Source: Xanthomonas sontii (GTDB taxonomy: Bacteria; Pseudomonadota; Gammaproteobacteria; Xanthomonadales; Xanthomonadaceae). From it: a stretch of DNA of 64,000 bases. The stretch covers positions 2,664,001 to 2,728,000 of the forward strand of contig NZ_CP132342.1 in NCBI RefSeq assembly GCF_040529055.1. The letters are read 5' to 3'. The translations under genes were made by a program, and so were the position numbers. Below, piece after piece: positions 44,313 through 55,990 of this stretch. The notes below the pieces were generated by a model. It was not told the DNA's origin. It saw nothing but the letters and a program-made list of their open reading frames with translations, and ran no database searches. The stretch's first letter is position 1. The number at the start of each line of letters is the position of its first letter.

Positions 44313-45402
44313 GTCCGATCCGGATCGTCGCGACGAACCAGGCGCCATCGCTGGCGGTGTGCAGCGAGGCGCCTTCCAGGCTGTCTATGCGCGTGCGCAG
44401 CGCCGACAGGCCAACGCGGTGACCGCGGCCGATATGCGGCGACAGGCCGCCTATCGGCACCGGGTTGCGCACGCTGATCTCCAGGGCGCCGTCGCGTTCG
44501 CCGATGGCGATGCCGATCTCGCCGCCCTCGGCACTGCATTCGATGCCGTGGTGCACGGCGTTCTCCAGTAGCGGTTGCAGCGACAGCCGCGGAATCCGCA
44601 CCGGTGCCGGCGCCTCCGGCACCTCCCAATGGACGCGCAGGCGTGGCCCGAAGCGGATCGCCTCGATGTCCAGGTAACGCCTGGCCAGGTCGATCTCGTC
44701 CTGCAGGTCGACCAGGTCCGGCGCGGCCAGCGCGGCGCGGAACAGATCCGACAGATCCATCAGCAGTTGTTCCACCTGTTGCGGTTGCCGGTGCACCAGC
44801 ATCACCGCGGTGTTGAGCGTGTTGAACAGGAAGTGCGGCTGCACGCGCGCGGTCAGTGCGTCGATCTCGGCCTGCTTGGCGCGTTCCACCAGTTGCTTGA
44901 TGCGCACGTGGTTGTGCAGCGCGGCCATGCCGAGCAGGCCGATCAGCAGGGCGATGCCGGACAACTGCAGCGACAGCGTCAGCCATGCGCGGTCGGAGAG
45001 CTGCCAGTAGTCGCCGAAGGCATAGAGAATCACGCCGCTGATCAGCCAGGTCAGTGCCTGCATCAGGCCCAGTGTGGCCACGGTGATGGACAGGAAACCG
45101 CATCCGGCCAGCGCCCGGCGCAACAGCAGCAGGCTCGCCAGGGTCAGCAGCGCGACCCACTGGATGCCCAGCGACGCCAGCCCGAAGTAGACCCAGCGGC
45201 TCCCTGCCATGCCCGTGCCCGGGACCGGGGTCAGGGCCAGGATGGCCGCGATGCACTCGCCGGCCATCACGATCCAGATCAGGGTCGAGGGTTGCTTGAG
45301 GACCTGGAGCTGGTCCTTGGAGTAGGCGGAGGCGGGCATCGGGGCGGAAGGCGGTGGGGCAGGGCCGAGGTGCATCATGCCGGCTGGCGCCCTGTCGCGC
45401 AC
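44302..45402 (-). CDS. LytS/YehU/AlgZ-type sensor histidine kinase without adjacent response regulator
   Basis: This 366-aa kinase has about four membrane segments (40-62, 70-95, 100-130, 145-163), a His_kinase domain with QPHFLFNTLNTAVML (H190) and a HATPase domain with LSLQPLLENAVHHGIE, GRGHRVGLSALRTRI. This is the LytS/YehU/AlgZ-FimS class. I use GTG 45402, which has GGGGGAG 10 nt upstream; Met at codon 9 is an alternative. No LytTR response regulator lies next to it. It diverges from the minor-pilin operon with 98 nt between starts, and AlgZ/FimS in Pseudomonas controls that same operon, so a similar link is plausible. Confidence 0.85.
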   Translation of the reverse strand: MRDRAPAGMMHLGPAPPPSAPMPASAYSKDQLQVLKQPSTLIWIVMAGECIAAILALTPVPGTGMAGSRWVYFGLASLGIQWVALLTLASLLLLRRALAGCGFLSITVATLGLMQALTWLISGVILYAFGDYWQLSDRAWLTLSLQLSGIALLIGLLGMAALHNHVRIKQLVERAKQAEIDALTARVQPHFLFNTLNTAVMLVHRQPQQVEQLLMDLSDLFRAALAAPDLVDLQDEIDLARRYLDIEAIRFGPRLRVHWEVPEAPAPVRIPRLSLQPLLENAVHHGIECSAEGGEIGIAIGERDGALEISVRNPVPIGGLSPHIGRGHRVGLSALRTRIDSLEGASLHTASDGAWFVATIRIGLRP

Positions 45403-45500
45403 GGTCCGTCCACTCCCCCATATCCGCCATCCGTCGGCAACGGCTGGCGCGGTCGCGGTCCGGCCGCTAGCGTGGCCGGCGGGAGAATCTGGGGAAGGAT

Positions 45501-46061
45501 ATGGCTGTTCCTTGCGCGCGTGGCCTTGCCGAACGGACGCAGCGTGGTTTCACGCTGGTGGAATTGATGGTCACCGTGGCGGTGCTGGCGATCATCATGG
45601 CGCTGGCGGTGCCCAGTTTCACCGGTCTGATCCGCAGCAACCGCTTGACCGGCGCCGCCAACGAACTGATCGCCGCGGTGCAGTTGACGCGCTCGGAGGC
45701 GGTGCGCCTGAACGGTGGCGTCAGCCTGTGCCGCAGCGACGACGGTGCGACTTGCGCCAGCGGCGGCAACTGGACCCGCTACCTGACCGTGGCCCGCGAC
45801 GGCACCGTGCTGCGCAGCACGACCCTGCGCACTGGCCTGGTCGTCACCAGTACGACCCTGGATGCGATGGGCGACAAGCTGACCTTCGGAGCAGACGGCA
45901 TCGCGCGCAACAGCAGCGGTACGCCGGTGACAGGAGGCATCGTCGTCTGCATGGCGGTTACCAACCCATCCAACAATGTCCGGAGCGTCAAACTGATGGG
46001 CGGCAGCCGCGCCCAGGTCACATCGACATCCGACGGCGGCAGCTGCACCACCACCGGCTGA
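45501..46061 (+). CDS. fimT: Type IV minor pilin FimT/FimU (GspH family)
   Basis: This 186-aa pseudopilin has a prepilin leader cut by PilD at RG-FTLVELMVTVAVLAII (Phe +1, Glu +5 present). The globular domain fits GspH/FimT. It opens the operon fimT-pilV-pilW-pilX-pilY1-pilE, whose products prime type IVa pilus assembly. A GGGGAAGG ribosome site is next to ATG 45501. FimT of some gammaproteobacteria also binds DNA during natural transformation; this one has basic residues but that role is not shown. Confidence 0.87.
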   Translation: MAVPCARGLAERTQRGFTLVELMVTVAVLAIIMALAVPSFTGLIRSNRLTGAANELIAAVQLTRSEAVRLNGGVSLCRSDDGATCASGGNWTRYLTVARDGTVLRSTTLRTGLVVTSTTLDAMGDKLTFGADGIARNSSGTPVTGGIVVCMAVTNPSNNVRSVKLMGGSRAQVTSTSDGGSCTTTG

Positions 46062-46086
46062 GCCGGTTCCGGCAAGCGGAGACACC

Positions 46087-46563
46087 ATGAAGCGGTTCGA
46101 GAACGGTAGACACATGGCGGGCGTCACCCTCATCGAGGTGATGATCTCGGTGCTGATCCTGGGGGTGGGGATGCTGGGCGTGGCGGCGATGCAGACCACG
46201 GCGTTGCGCAACAACCAGAGCGCGCTGCAGCGCAGCCAGATCGTCATGCAGACCTACACCATCCTCGATGCGATGCGGGCCAACCGCAGCGCGGCGATGC
46301 TGGGGGCCTACAACACCGGCAGTATGCTCTGCACGGCGCCGGCGGCGGGCGACCTGGCGGCGAACGACAAGGCGGTCTGGCTCAGCGGGTTGAAGGCGGC
46401 GATCGGGGGCGACCCGGCTACCACGTGCGGCTCCATCGCCTGCAACGACGGCAATTGCACGATCACCGTGCAATGGGACGACAGCCGCGGCGTGAACTCC
46501 AGTGCCGGCGGCAACACCAGCGGCAGCGCGACCCAGACCCTGAGCACGACGGCCCAACTGTGA
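46087..46563 (+). CDS. pilV: Type IV minor pilin PilV
   Basis: This 158-aa minor pilin has the leader RHMAG-VTLIEVMISVLILGVGMLGVAAMQTTALRNNQ, typical of PilV including the LGVAAMQ helix end. A small globular domain with Cys pairs (CTAPAAGD, TTCGSIACNDGNC) follows. It starts 25 nt after fimT and its stop overlaps the GTG of pilW. Minor pilins sit at the pilus tip under PilY1. Confidence 0.9.
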   Translation: MKRFENGRHMAGVTLIEVMISVLILGVGMLGVAAMQTTALRNNQSALQRSQIVMQTYTILDAMRANRSAAMLGAYNTGSMLCTAPAAGDLAANDKAVWLSGLKAAIGGDPATTCGSIACNDGNCTITVQWDDSRGVNSSAGGNTSGSATQTLSTTAQL

Positions 46564-47528
46564 ACATACTGATCGCGCGGGCGCTGCCACGGCGCCAATC
46601 CGGCTTCAACCTGATCGAGCTGATGATCTCGATGCTGCTCGGCCTGCTGGTGGTCGGTGCGGCGATCGGCATCTTTCTCTCCAACCGCCAGACATATGCG
46701 GCGACCGAGGGCCTCAGCCGGCTCCAGGAGTCGGCCCGGACCGGTTTCGAGATGATGGCGCAGGACATCCGCGAGGCTGGCGGCAATCCTTGCGATTCCG
46801 GATTGCCGGTCGCGAACGTGCTGAACAATCCCACGGCGAGTTGGTGGATGAATTGGGCGCTGCCGCTGACGGGCTACAAAAACAGCAACCCGTCCGGTCT
46901 CACCGTCACGGCAGGCACCGACGCGATCCAGATCCTCTCCGCGGGTACCGGCGGCGCCACCGTGACCGCGCACAACCCGGCGAACCAGACGCTGACGCTC
47001 AACGCGGCGGCGCCGGACCTGCACAGCAACGCGATCATGCTGCTGTGCGACCGCCAGCAATTGGCGGTGCTGCAGGTGAACAGCGTTTCCGGCACCACGG
47101 CCAGTTACGCGAGCGGCGGCCTCAATGCCTGCACACGGCTCGGGCGCCTGCCGGGCGTGTGCGTCGCCGGCTCGAACAATTACACCTACGAGATCAACTC
47201 CATCCTGACCGAAGTGCGGGCGGTGCGCTGGTATGTCGCGGCCAGCAGCGGAGGAACGGGTGGCACCTCCTTGTATCAGGAAGTGGCCTTGCCGGGCGGC
47301 ACGAGCCAGAAGAACGAAATCGCCGATGGCGTCACCGGCCTGCAGTTCAAGTATCTGTCCACCGGCGGCACCGCCTATGCCGATGCCAGCGGCGTGGGCA
47401 ACTGGGCCAACGTGATCGCGGTGAAGATCGACATGACCGTCAGCGCCGATACGTCGGCCGGCGCCAACAAGCAGCCGGTGACGCGGACCTTCAGCACGAT
47501 CGTGAGCATCAGGAACCGGAACCCGTGA
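46560..47528 (+). CDS. pilW: Type IV minor pilin PilW (GTG start)
   Basis: This 322-aa protein starts at GTG 46560 in the pilV stop. The leader RRQSG-FNLIELMISMLLGLLVVGAAIGIFLSNRQTY matches PilW. The C-terminal part has the typical long globular domain with ADGVTGLQFKYLSTGG and NVIAVKIDMTVSAD. It overlaps pilX by 4 nt. It belongs to the tip complex of the type IVa pilus. Confidence 0.9.
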   Translation: MNILIARALPRRQSGFNLIELMISMLLGLLVVGAAIGIFLSNRQTYAATEGLSRLQESARTGFEMMAQDIREAGGNPCDSGLPVANVLNNPTASWWMNWALPLTGYKNSNPSGLTVTAGTDAIQILSAGTGGATVTAHNPANQTLTLNAAAPDLHSNAIMLLCDRQQLAVLQVNSVSGTTASYASGGLNACTRLGRLPGVCVAGSNNYTYEINSILTEVRAVRWYVAASSGGTGGTSLYQEVALPGGTSQKNEIADGVTGLQFKYLSTGGTAYADASGVGNWANVIAVKIDMTVSADTSAGANKQPVTRTFSTIVSIRNRNP

Positions 47529-48103
47529 ACACGTCGCCATCGCCCCGCCGGCAGTCCGGCATTTCGCTCATCGTCGTCCTGTTGCTGTTGCTGGTGATGA
47601 CCCTGCTGGGGCTCGCCGTCTTGCGCGGCACGCTGCTGCAGGAGCGCATGTCCTCCAACATGTACGACCGCAGCCTGGGGTTCCAGGCCGCCGAAGGCGC
47701 CTTGCGCGATGCGGAGAAGGCCATTCAGGACGCCGCCAAGTCCGGCAATACCATCGGCTTCAATTGTTCGTCGGGAACGACGGTATGCCCGGCCGTTCCC
47801 AGCAACACGTATACCGGCAATGCCTCCAGCGGTTGTGCGCTCGGCACCCAGGAGTGCTGGGTGGACGGCACGGTGACCCCGACGGGCCAGGCCGTCCCCG
47901 CGCAGTACTACATCCAGTATCTGGGCCAGCGCACCAGCGAGGATCAGCTGGGCCTGGGGTCGAGCATCAATCAGAACCAGTACGGCGGCACCGGCGGCAC
48001 CTCGCTGGAGCACTACTACCGCGTCATCGCGCGCAGCGGCAACCCGGCCGCGTCCAATGGCCGGGCCATTGTCGTGCTGCAGACCAACGTCACCGTCAAG
48101 TAA
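47525..48103 (+). CDS. pilX: Type IV minor pilin PilX (GTG start)
   Basis: This 192-aa protein starts at GTG 47525 overlapping the pilW stop. The leader [57 protein letters not shown] shows the PilX pattern: Val in place of Glu +5, and the helix end AAEAALRDAE-like. The loss of Glu +5 is normal for PilX/GspK, which sits first in the fibre tip. The C-terminal domain has a Cys pair ([13 protein letters not shown]). Confidence 0.9.
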   Translation: MNTSPSPRRQSGISLIVVLLLLLVMTLLGLAVLRGTLLQERMSSNMYDRSLGFQAAEGALRDAEKAIQDAAKSGNTIGFNCSSGTTVCPAVPSNTYTGNASSGCALGTQECWVDGTVTPTGQAVPAQYYIQYLGQRTSEDQLGLGSSINQNQYGGTGGTSLEHYYRVIARSGNPAASNGRAIVVLQTNVTVK

Positions 48104-48113
48104 GGATCCCACT

Positions 48114-51100
48114 ATGACCAGCCGAGCGAAGAAGACGACGTACCGGGACTGGCTCCTTGCCGTGGTGGCCGGTCTATTCATCGGTACCGTCGGCGGGGCC
48201 GGTGCGGATGTGGATGTCTCGCAGTCGCCGTTATATGTGGGCAGCGACGTGCCGGGCAACCTGGCATTCGTGCCGTCGGTGGAGTTTCCGACGGTGATCA
48301 GCAAGGCGAATTTGTCCGATACGTATTCGGCGTCCAGCAGGTTTGTTGGCTATTTCGATTCCGAGAAGTGCTACAGATACCACTACAGCGCCACGGAGAG
48401 CGATCGTTATTTCTATCCCGTCAGCTTGCTGGGCAACAATCCGAGCAGCTATGCCTGCGCTGGGGCGGGCGTGTGGGCAGGCAACTTCCTCAACTGGGCC
48501 GCAACCCAGACCATCGATCCGTTCCGCTCGGCATTGACGGGCGGCTATCGTTCGCGCGACACGGCGAGCGAGACGCTGCTGGAAAAGGCGGTCGCCGATC
48601 GCGTGGCGACCAGTAATTTCCCGCGCCGTTCGATCAGCAACAATGCCACGCTGATCGCGGGAGGGACGGGTGCGCAGTGGCAGAACTTCAACATGCGCAT
48701 CGACGGGCTGGGCAACCAGATGTTCTTTGCCAACGGCAACCTGGTCGATCCCTCTTCGAATCAGCAGATTGCCTACGATCCAAGCAAGCATGCCTTGAAT
48801 GGCAGCTTTCTCAAACCGGATGGCTCGCCTTGCGACACACTTTTCAATCTCGGCTGCGTGCGCGATACGACGCTGACGTTCCAGGTCTCGGTGCGGGTCA
48901 AGGTATGCGATGCCAGCCTCGGAACCGCCTATCTTGAAGATAACTGCGTCGCTTACCCTAGCGGCTACTACAAGCCGGAAGGGTTGATCCAGCAGTATGC
49001 AAAACGGATCCGTTACAGCATCTTCGGTTACAAGAATACCGATGATCCGGCCGTGGATAGCGGTATTCTGCGCGCCAACCAAAAATTCGTCGGGCCTTAC
49101 ACCTACAATCCTGATCAAGGGACACTTGCGAATGCGGCGCGAGAGTGGGATCCGCAGACTGGCGTCATCTATCAAAATCCCGATGTTGCCGATGCTGCAG
49201 CAACGAACGCGGCGATCGGCGGGACAGACCCGCGCTATCAGATCGTCAACAGCGGCGTCATCAATTATCTGAACAAGTTCGGTCAACTCAATACCGGCAA
49301 GAACGTCAAGTCGTACGATGATGTCAGCGAGCTCTATTACGCCGCAATCCGCTATTTCAAGCATCAGGGCAATATCGCGGCCTACTCTTCGTTGAGCGGA
49401 AACGCGCAGCAGCGATACCAGCAAGCCGATGGTTTTCCGGTCATCACCCAGTGGAACGATCCGATTTCCTATCGCTGCCAGATCAATGTGATCTTGGGCA
49501 TCGGCGACACCAATACGCATTTGGACAAGAATCTGCCAGGCAACACCACCAACCTGAGTGGCGAGCCGGCCACACCTCCGGAAGTGACCCGCGATACCTC
49601 GGTCAGCGTCATCGACCGTATGACCCAGATCTGGCGTAAGGAAGGCAAGTCTGCCAACGACGCCGCCTCCGCCGCGGTCACGTCGCAGTTCAACAGCGAC
49701 AAGAACTCCGCCTACATCGCGGCGCTCGCCTACGACGCGCACACCAAGGATCTGCGTCCCGACACCGCCAGCGATGGCTTGCCTGGCAAGCAGACCCTCT
49801 CCACACACTGGGTCGACGTGGTGGAATATGGCGATTACAAGTCGCCGAGCACCAACCAGTATTGGCTGACCACGAAGTACGGCGGTTTCCGTGTGCCGGA
49901 AGGCTACGATCCGGAGACCAATATCAGCGCCTTGGCGGACTCCACCTGGTGGGACGGCAGCTCCTATGTCAATGGCAATACCAATTACAAGAAGCCTGAC
50001 AATTACTACCTTGCCGCCGACGCGGAAAAGATGGTGGCGAGCCTGCGCCAGGCGTTCGAGCGCATCCTGGAGGAGATGAAGGGGTCTGCAGCTTCCCTCG
50101 CCAGCAATACGACCAAGCTTGAAGCGGGCGCGCGGACGTACCAGTCCGTGTTCTACAGCGGCACCTGGCGTGGCGATGTGGTGGCGTACGACGTCAACCA
50201 GACCACCGGCGCGCTGACGCAGGCGTGGAGCGCGGGCGCGCAGCTCCCGGCCTGGGATACCCGGACGATCAAGTTCGTCAACTCGAATGGGAATCTGGAC
50301 AATTTCGCCTACGGCAAGCTCGCCGGAACCCCGTTGTCGTCTGCAACGCAGAACCAGATCAACTATCTGCGTGGCGATCGCTCGCAGGAGAAGGCCAACG
50401 GTGGCGTCCTGCGTACCCGTAGCGGCATCCTTGGCGACATCGTCAACTCGCAGCCGGTCTATGTGGGAGCACCCAACCCACGGCTGTACACGACGGCGAC
50501 GTTCAACGGCGCCAGCGCTTATGCCTCCTTCGCTGCGGCCAAGTCCACGCGCGCGCCGATGATCTATGTCGGTGCCAATGACGGCATGCTGCATGGGTTC
50601 GATGCCAGCACCGGTGCGGAGAAGTTCGCCTTCGTGCCGAAAGCGGCGATGACCGGGTTGCTGGACTACACCGATCCGAACTACCAGCACCGGTATTACG
50701 TGGATGGCGAACTCACCGTGTCGGACGTCTACTCCGGGGGCAGCTGGCGCTCGGTGCTGATCGGCACCATGGGGCGGGGCGGAAAGGGCATGTTCGCGCT
50801 TGACGTCACCGATCCCAACAACATCACTCTGCTGTGGGACAAGACCTCCACGACCACCGACCTCGTCGGGCTGGGCAACAATCTCGGCAAGCCGATCATC
50901 GGGCAGCTCGCCAACGGCCAGTGGTACGCGATGCTCGGCAATGGTCCTAACAGCAGCGGCGATTCGGCCGATCTCATCCTGGTGAATGCCATCACCGGTG
51001 CGTCCAGCCGTATCCAGACGGGGTCGAGCGGCAACAATGGCCTGTCCGGTGTCCTGGCCTGGTCGTCCAACAACGATTTCATCGTCGATCGTCTGTACGC

Positions 51101-51866
51101 TGGCGATCTCAACGGGAATGTCTGGCGGTTCGACATGTCCGGCGCGACCGGGACGGTGCGCCAGCTGTTCTCCGCCAACTATGCGTCCAAGGCGCAACCG
51201 ATCACCGCTGCACCCACGGCGGCGAAGGATCCGGCGACGGGCCTGACCTGGGTGTTCTTCGGGACCGGCAAGTACCTGTCCAGCGGCGATCTGGGCAACA
51301 AGGACGTGCAGAGTTGGTATGGCCTGATCGACCGCGGCAGCACCATCCCCTCCAATCGTTCCACCCTGAACAAGGTCAACATCCTGCAGGAAGGCACCGT
51401 CAACGGCTTTGCCGTGCGCGTGATCGAGGACAAGCCCAACGCCGGGCAGGACGGCTGGTACATGGACCTGCTGTCGCCTCCCGGCACGCCGCAGGGCGAG
51501 CGCATGGTGGTGTCCAACTTCTTCCAGGGCACGGCGCTGATCGGGACCACGCGTATTCCGGATTCGGGCGATGTGTGCAGCCCCAGCGGCAAGGGCTTCG
51601 TGATGGCGATCAACCCGTTCACCGGCGGCCGGCTGTCGCAATCCTTCTTCGACTTGGACGGCAGCGGCGGATCCAGCACCGGCGATACACTCAATGGCAC
51701 CCCTGTCTCCGGCATCGGCCTGAACAGCAGCCCCAACAGTCCGATCTTCATTGGCAACCAGATGCAGATCGCGTTGGATAACGCGAGTACGACCACGCTC
51801 GGTACCAACAGCAGCGCGCTCAGCATGAAGCGCGTGTCCTGGCGCGAACTTCTGAGGAACAATTGA
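48114..51866 (+). CDS. pilY1: Type IV pilus tip adhesin/assembly factor PilY1
   Basis: This 1250-aa protein has a signal peptide (about 1-30, ending GAGA-D). The C-terminal half (about 670-1150) is the PilY1 beta-propeller: [22 protein letters not shown], then [54 protein letters not shown] and [25 protein letters not shown] loop near the end might bind calcium. The N-terminal half lacks the von Willebrand A motif (DxSxS) of Pseudomonas PilY1 and instead holds an unrecognised domain with [17 protein letters not shown]. The 5' part (48300-49700) looks less GC-rich than its neighbours. Confidence 0.9.
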   Translation: MTSRAKKTTYRDWLLAVVAGLFIGTVGGAGADVDVSQSPLYVGSDVPGNLAFVPSVEFPTVISKANLSDTYSASSRFVGYFDSEKCYRYHYSATESDRYFYPVSLLGNNPSSYACAGAGVWAGNFLNWAATQTIDPFRSALTGGYRSRDTASETLLEKAVADRVATSNFPRRSISNNATLIAGGTGAQWQNFNMRIDGLGNQMFFANGNLVDPSSNQQIAYDPSKHALNGSFLKPDGSPCDTLFNLGCVRDTTLTFQVSVRVKVCDASLGTAYLEDNCVAYPSGYYKPEGLIQQYAKRIRYSIFGYKNTDDPAVDSGILRANQKFVGPYTYNPDQGTLANAAREWDPQTGVIYQNPDVADAAATNAAIGGTDPRYQIVNSGVINYLNKFGQLNTGKNVKSYDDVSELYYAAIRYFKHQGNIAAYSSLSGNAQQRYQQADGFPVITQWNDPISYRCQINVILGIGDTNTHLDKNLPGNTTNLSGEPATPPEVTRDTSVSVIDRMTQIWRKEGKSANDAASAAVTSQFNSDKNSAYIAALAYDAHTKDLRPDTASDGLPGKQTLSTHWVDVVEYGDYKSPSTNQYWLTTKYGGFRVPEGYDPETNISALADSTWWDGSSYVNGNTNYKKPDNYYLAADAEKMVASLRQAFERILEEMKGSAASLASNTTKLEAGARTYQSVFYSGTWRGDVVAYDVNQTTGALTQAWSAGAQLPAWDTRTIKFVNSNGNLDNFAYGKLAGTPLSSATQNQINYLRGDRSQEKANGGVLRTRSGILGDIVNSQPVYVGAPNPRLYTTATFNGASAYASFAAAKSTRAPMIYVGANDGMLHGFDASTGAEKFAFVPKAAMTGLLDYTDPNYQHRYYVDGELTVSDVYSGGSWRSVLIGTMGRGGKGMFALDVTDPNNITLLWDKTSTTTDLVGLGNNLGKPIIGQLANGQWYAMLGNGPNSSGDSADLILVNAITGASSRIQTGSSGNNGLSGVLAWSSNNDFIVDRLYAGDLNGNVWRFDMSGATGTVRQLFSANYASKAQPITAAPTAAKDPATGLTWVFFGTGKYLSSGDLGNKDVQSWYGLIDRGSTIPSNRSTLNKVNILQEGTVNGFAVRVIEDKPNAGQDGWYMDLLSPPGTPQGERMVVSNFFQGTALIGTTRIPDSGDVCSPSGKGFVMAINPFTGGRLSQSFFDLDGSGGSSTGDTLNGTPVSGIGLNSSPNSPIFIGNQMQIALDNASTTTLGTNSSALSMKRVSWRELLRNN

Positions 51867-52288
51867 TGCGACTTTCTTCCTTTCCGTCCCGCCGGCAGCG
51901 CGGCTTCACCCTGATCGAACTGATGATCGTGGTCGCGATCGTGGGTGTTCTGGCGGCGATCGCGTTCGCCAGCTATCAGTCGCACGTCATCAAGGCACGC
52001 CGCTCGGCCGCGTCCGTCTGTCTGCAGCAGGGGGTGCAACTCATCGAGCGGTACTACACGACCAAGATGTCGTATGCCAATGTGCCGCTGCCGACGTGTC
52101 CGAGCGATGCGGTGCAGTTCTATGATCTTTCGTTCAGCGTCGCTCCGACTGCGAATGCGTTCAAGTTGACCGCGACGCCTCGTACGGACAGTCCTCAGGC
52201 CAAGGACACCCAGTGCGGTGCGCTCAGCATCGATCAGAAGGGCACGCGTACGACGTCTACCGGCGCTGGCGAGGGCACCTGCTGGTGA
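51866..52288 (+). CDS. pilE: Type IV minor pilin PilE-like
   Basis: This 140-aa pilin has the leader RRQRG-FTLIELMIVVAIVGVLAAIAFASYQSHVIKARRSAA with Phe +1 and Glu +5. A C-terminal Cys pair (PTCPSDAVQ to DTQCGALS) should form the D-region disulfide. I use ATG 51866, with GAGGA 8 nt upstream, overlapping the pilY1 stop by one base; a TTG at 51863 is in frame. It closes the fimT-pilE operon. Confidence 0.9.
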   Translation: MRLSSFPSRRQRGFTLIELMIVVAIVGVLAAIAFASYQSHVIKARRSAASVCLQQGVQLIERYYTTKMSYANVPLPTCPSDAVQFYDLSFSVAPTANAFKLTATPRTDSPQAKDTQCGALSIDQKGTRTTSTGAGEGTCW

Positions 52289-52337
52289 AGCTGGGTCGGT
52301 AGGGCGCAGTTGCAGTCAGGAAAGCACGGGTTCACCC

Positions 52338-52365
52338 CTTGCGATCGGCATGAGGCCTCTATACA
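52338..52365 (+). promoter_or_regulatory. Candidate promoter of tRNA-Asn
   Basis: CTTGCG (52338-52343) and TATACA (52360-52365) are 16 nt apart. The tRNA begins 12 nt after the -10 box. Confidence 0.45.
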
Positions 52366-52377
52366 ATGCGCCTCCCC

Positions 52378-52454
52378 GCCCGAATAGCTCAGCCGGTTAG
52401 AGCACTTGACTGTTAATCAGGGGGTCGTTGGTTCGAGTCCAACTTCGGGCGCCA
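52378..52454 (+). tRNA. tRNA-Asn (anticodon GTT)
   Basis: The 77-nt cloverleaf has acceptor GCCCGAA pairing with TTCGGGC, anticodon arm CTTGA-CTGTTAA-TCAGG with GTT, T-arm GTTGG-TTCGAGT-CCAAC, discriminator G and encoded CCA. Confidence 0.96.
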
Positions 52455-52459
52455 AATCC

Positions 52460-52493
52460 GCAAAGGCCGCGAGCGATCGCGGCCTTTGCTTTT
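52460..52493 (+). terminator. Intrinsic terminator after tRNA-Asn
   Basis: GCAAAGGCCGCGA-GCGA-TCGCGGCCTTTGC is a perfect 13-bp stem with a 4-nt loop, followed by TTTT. It lies 6 nt after the tRNA and just beyond the stop of the convergent pseudopilin gene. Confidence 0.9.
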
Positions 52494-52498
52494 GCGCG

Positions 52499-53035
52499 TC
52501 AGTCCGGCATCCGGCAGGGCATCGGTTCGGTCGCTTTTCGCGTGCGGATGCGTCCGGTGTTGTTCACCACCACCGCCGCGCGTAGCCGGCCCCGTTCGCA
52601 GATGTTGACGGTCAGGTTGCTGCCGGCGCTGCGCCCATCGGGCAGGAAGCGGATCGAGGGCCGGCCATGGTTGGAGCGCATGACCAGCTCGCCGGCGCCC
52701 GGTGCGCTGCCTTCACTGAGGATGCTGTCCGGCGCGATCGGCTGGCCTTGTCGCTCCGGGTCGCGGAACACCAGCCAGCCGTGGCTCCAGTCGCTGTCGC
52801 TGCGGCAATTGCCGTCTCCGTTGGACGGGCAGGCGCTGACCGGGACGCCGAAGCTGATGGCGCTGCTGCGTGCCAGGGCGAAGTGCGCGCTCAGCTGGTG
52901 CGTGGCGGCCGTCAAGCGCTGGTTCGCCAGCAGTTCCCGGAATGCCGGCAGGCCGATGCCGGCGAGCAGGCAGATCACCGCCATCACGATCATGGCCTCG
53001 AGCAATGTGTAGCCTTTGGTTGCAGTGTTCCGCAT
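52499..53035 (-). CDS. Second FimT/GspH-like type IV pseudopilin
   Basis: This 178-aa pseudopilin starts at ATG 53035 (MRNTATKG-YTLLEAMIVMAVICLLAGIGLPAF). The prepilin cleavage site is KG-YTLLEAM with Glu +5. The globular domain resembles GspH/FimT (ALARSSAISFGVPVSACPSNGDGNCRSDSDWSHGWLVF). It is transcribed alone, opposite to the main minor-pilin operon and separated from it by tRNA-Asn. It is a distinct paralogue of the fimT at 45501, not a copy of it. Function in DNA uptake or pilus assembly is possible. Confidence 0.85.
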   Translation of the reverse strand: MRNTATKGYTLLEAMIVMAVICLLAGIGLPAFRELLANQRLTAATHQLSAHFALARSSAISFGVPVSACPSNGDGNCRSDSDWSHGWLVFRDPERQGQPIAPDSILSEGSAPGAGELVMRSNHGRPSIRFLPDGRSAGSNLTVNICERGRLRAAVVVNNTGRIRTRKATEPMPCRMPD

Positions 53036-53182
53036 GTCCGTCGTCTCCCGGTGCGAGGTCGGCAGTCTCGCGGCCGGGCGGCGGGGCTTGAATGAGGGGG
53101 TTGTGCGTTCCCATGTAGGAAATCTCCCCGGCGCGGGGTCGGCCGACACTGTCGGCCTCGCTCTTCACCTTGAGGCTTGTGC

Positions 53183-55213
<2,031 letters not shown>

Positions 55214-55248
55214 GCGGGCCGCAGCGTTGCCCGATCGGAAGGTGGGTA

Positions 55249-55277
55249 TTGTTCTTGTCCGCCAGGTGGGCTAAAAT
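55249..55277 (+). promoter_or_regulatory. Candidate promoter of tRNA-Val
   Basis: TTGTTC (55249-55254) and TAAAAT (55272-55277) are 17 nt apart. Transcription would start about 28 nt before the mature tRNA 5' end. Confidence 0.6.
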
Positions 55278-55311
55278 TCGCGCCCCTGCAGCGGTGCGCC
55301 GCGGCAGAGAA

Positions 55312-55386
55312 GGGCGGTTAGCTCAGCGGTAGAGCACTACCTTGACATGGTAGGGGTCACAGGTTCGAACCCTGTACCGCCCACCA
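55312..55386 (+). tRNA. tRNA-Val (anticodon GAC)
   Basis: The 75-nt cloverleaf has acceptor GGGCGGT pairing with ACCGCCC, anticodon arm CTACC-TTGACAT-GGTAG with GAC, T-arm CACAG-GTTCGAA-CCCTG region, discriminator A and encoded CCA. Confidence 0.96.
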
Positions 55387-55415
55387 CGACGCGAAGAAGC
55401 GAACGTGGAAACGAC

Positions 55416-55441
55416 AAAGCCGGCAGACGCCGGCTTTTTTG
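55416..55441 (+). terminator. Intrinsic terminator after tRNA-Val
   Basis: AAAGCCGGC-AGAC-GCCGGCTTT forms a 9-bp perfect stem followed by TTTG. It lies 30 nt after the tRNA. Confidence 0.88.
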
Positions 55442-55538
55442 TGTCTGCGCTCACGCCAGCGGGTGCGCTCGGATGCTGGCCGCGCGGCCGGGCTTGCTTT
55501 AGCATCCGAGCGGACGATCAGGCGAGGAGGCCAGGCGC

Positions 55539-55796
55539 ATGGTGGAATACCATCATACGGTGCAAGTCAAAGGACGCTACCAGCTCGTGGCGTTGACCCG
55601 GGAGCCGGACTACAGCCAGGCCAACGTGGTGGGCTATACGGTCACCACCGACGGCGGTGCGCGGGTGGATCCGCACGACATGTCCTGGGACGAGGCGCGT
55701 GTCTTCCTGGACACCCTGATCGAGCGCGATCGGGACGCGGTCAGCGCGGAAAAGAAGCCCTCGCGGAACAAGCCGAGCACGCGGCAGCGTCGCTAG
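55539..55796 (+). CDS. Small protein of unknown function between tRNA-Val and virD4
   Basis: This 85-aa product begins MVEYHHTVQVKGRYQLVAL and ends in a basic tail (KPSRNKPSTRQRR). It has a short strand-rich first half and an acidic helix (SWDEARVFLDTLIERDRD). AGGAGG lies 12 nt before ATG 55539, which supports translation. There is no signal peptide or membrane segment. I do not recognise a family. It stands alone 255 nt before virD4; whether it belongs to the secretion locus is unknown. Confidence 0.55.
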   Translation: MVEYHHTVQVKGRYQLVALTREPDYSQANVVGYTVTTDGGARVDPHDMSWDEARVFLDTLIERDRDAVSAEKKPSRNKPSTRQRR

Positions 55797-55990
55797 CGCG
55801 TCTGCACGTCTGGGCGGTCGCAAGCCCACCAGCAGTACTCGCCGGGCAGGACGTGCCGAAGTCCCGGGCATTGCGCAGGCGCCATCTAGGGCCTGGCGCT
55901 TGTGACGGGCTGACCTCCCTGGCCAAGCGCCGTTTCCGGTCGATGCCGTGCTTGCAGGTCATCCCGACGCGTACACCACCGACGCAACTC

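Noticed and set aside
48231..51641. 1136-aa open frame antisense to pilY1
   Set aside because: Codon-bias shadow of pilY1. No ribosome site or recognisable domain.
55312..55441. Attachment site of an integrative element at tRNA-Val
   Set aside because: No second copy of the tRNA 3' end and no integrase can be seen in the window, so I keep it only as a question.
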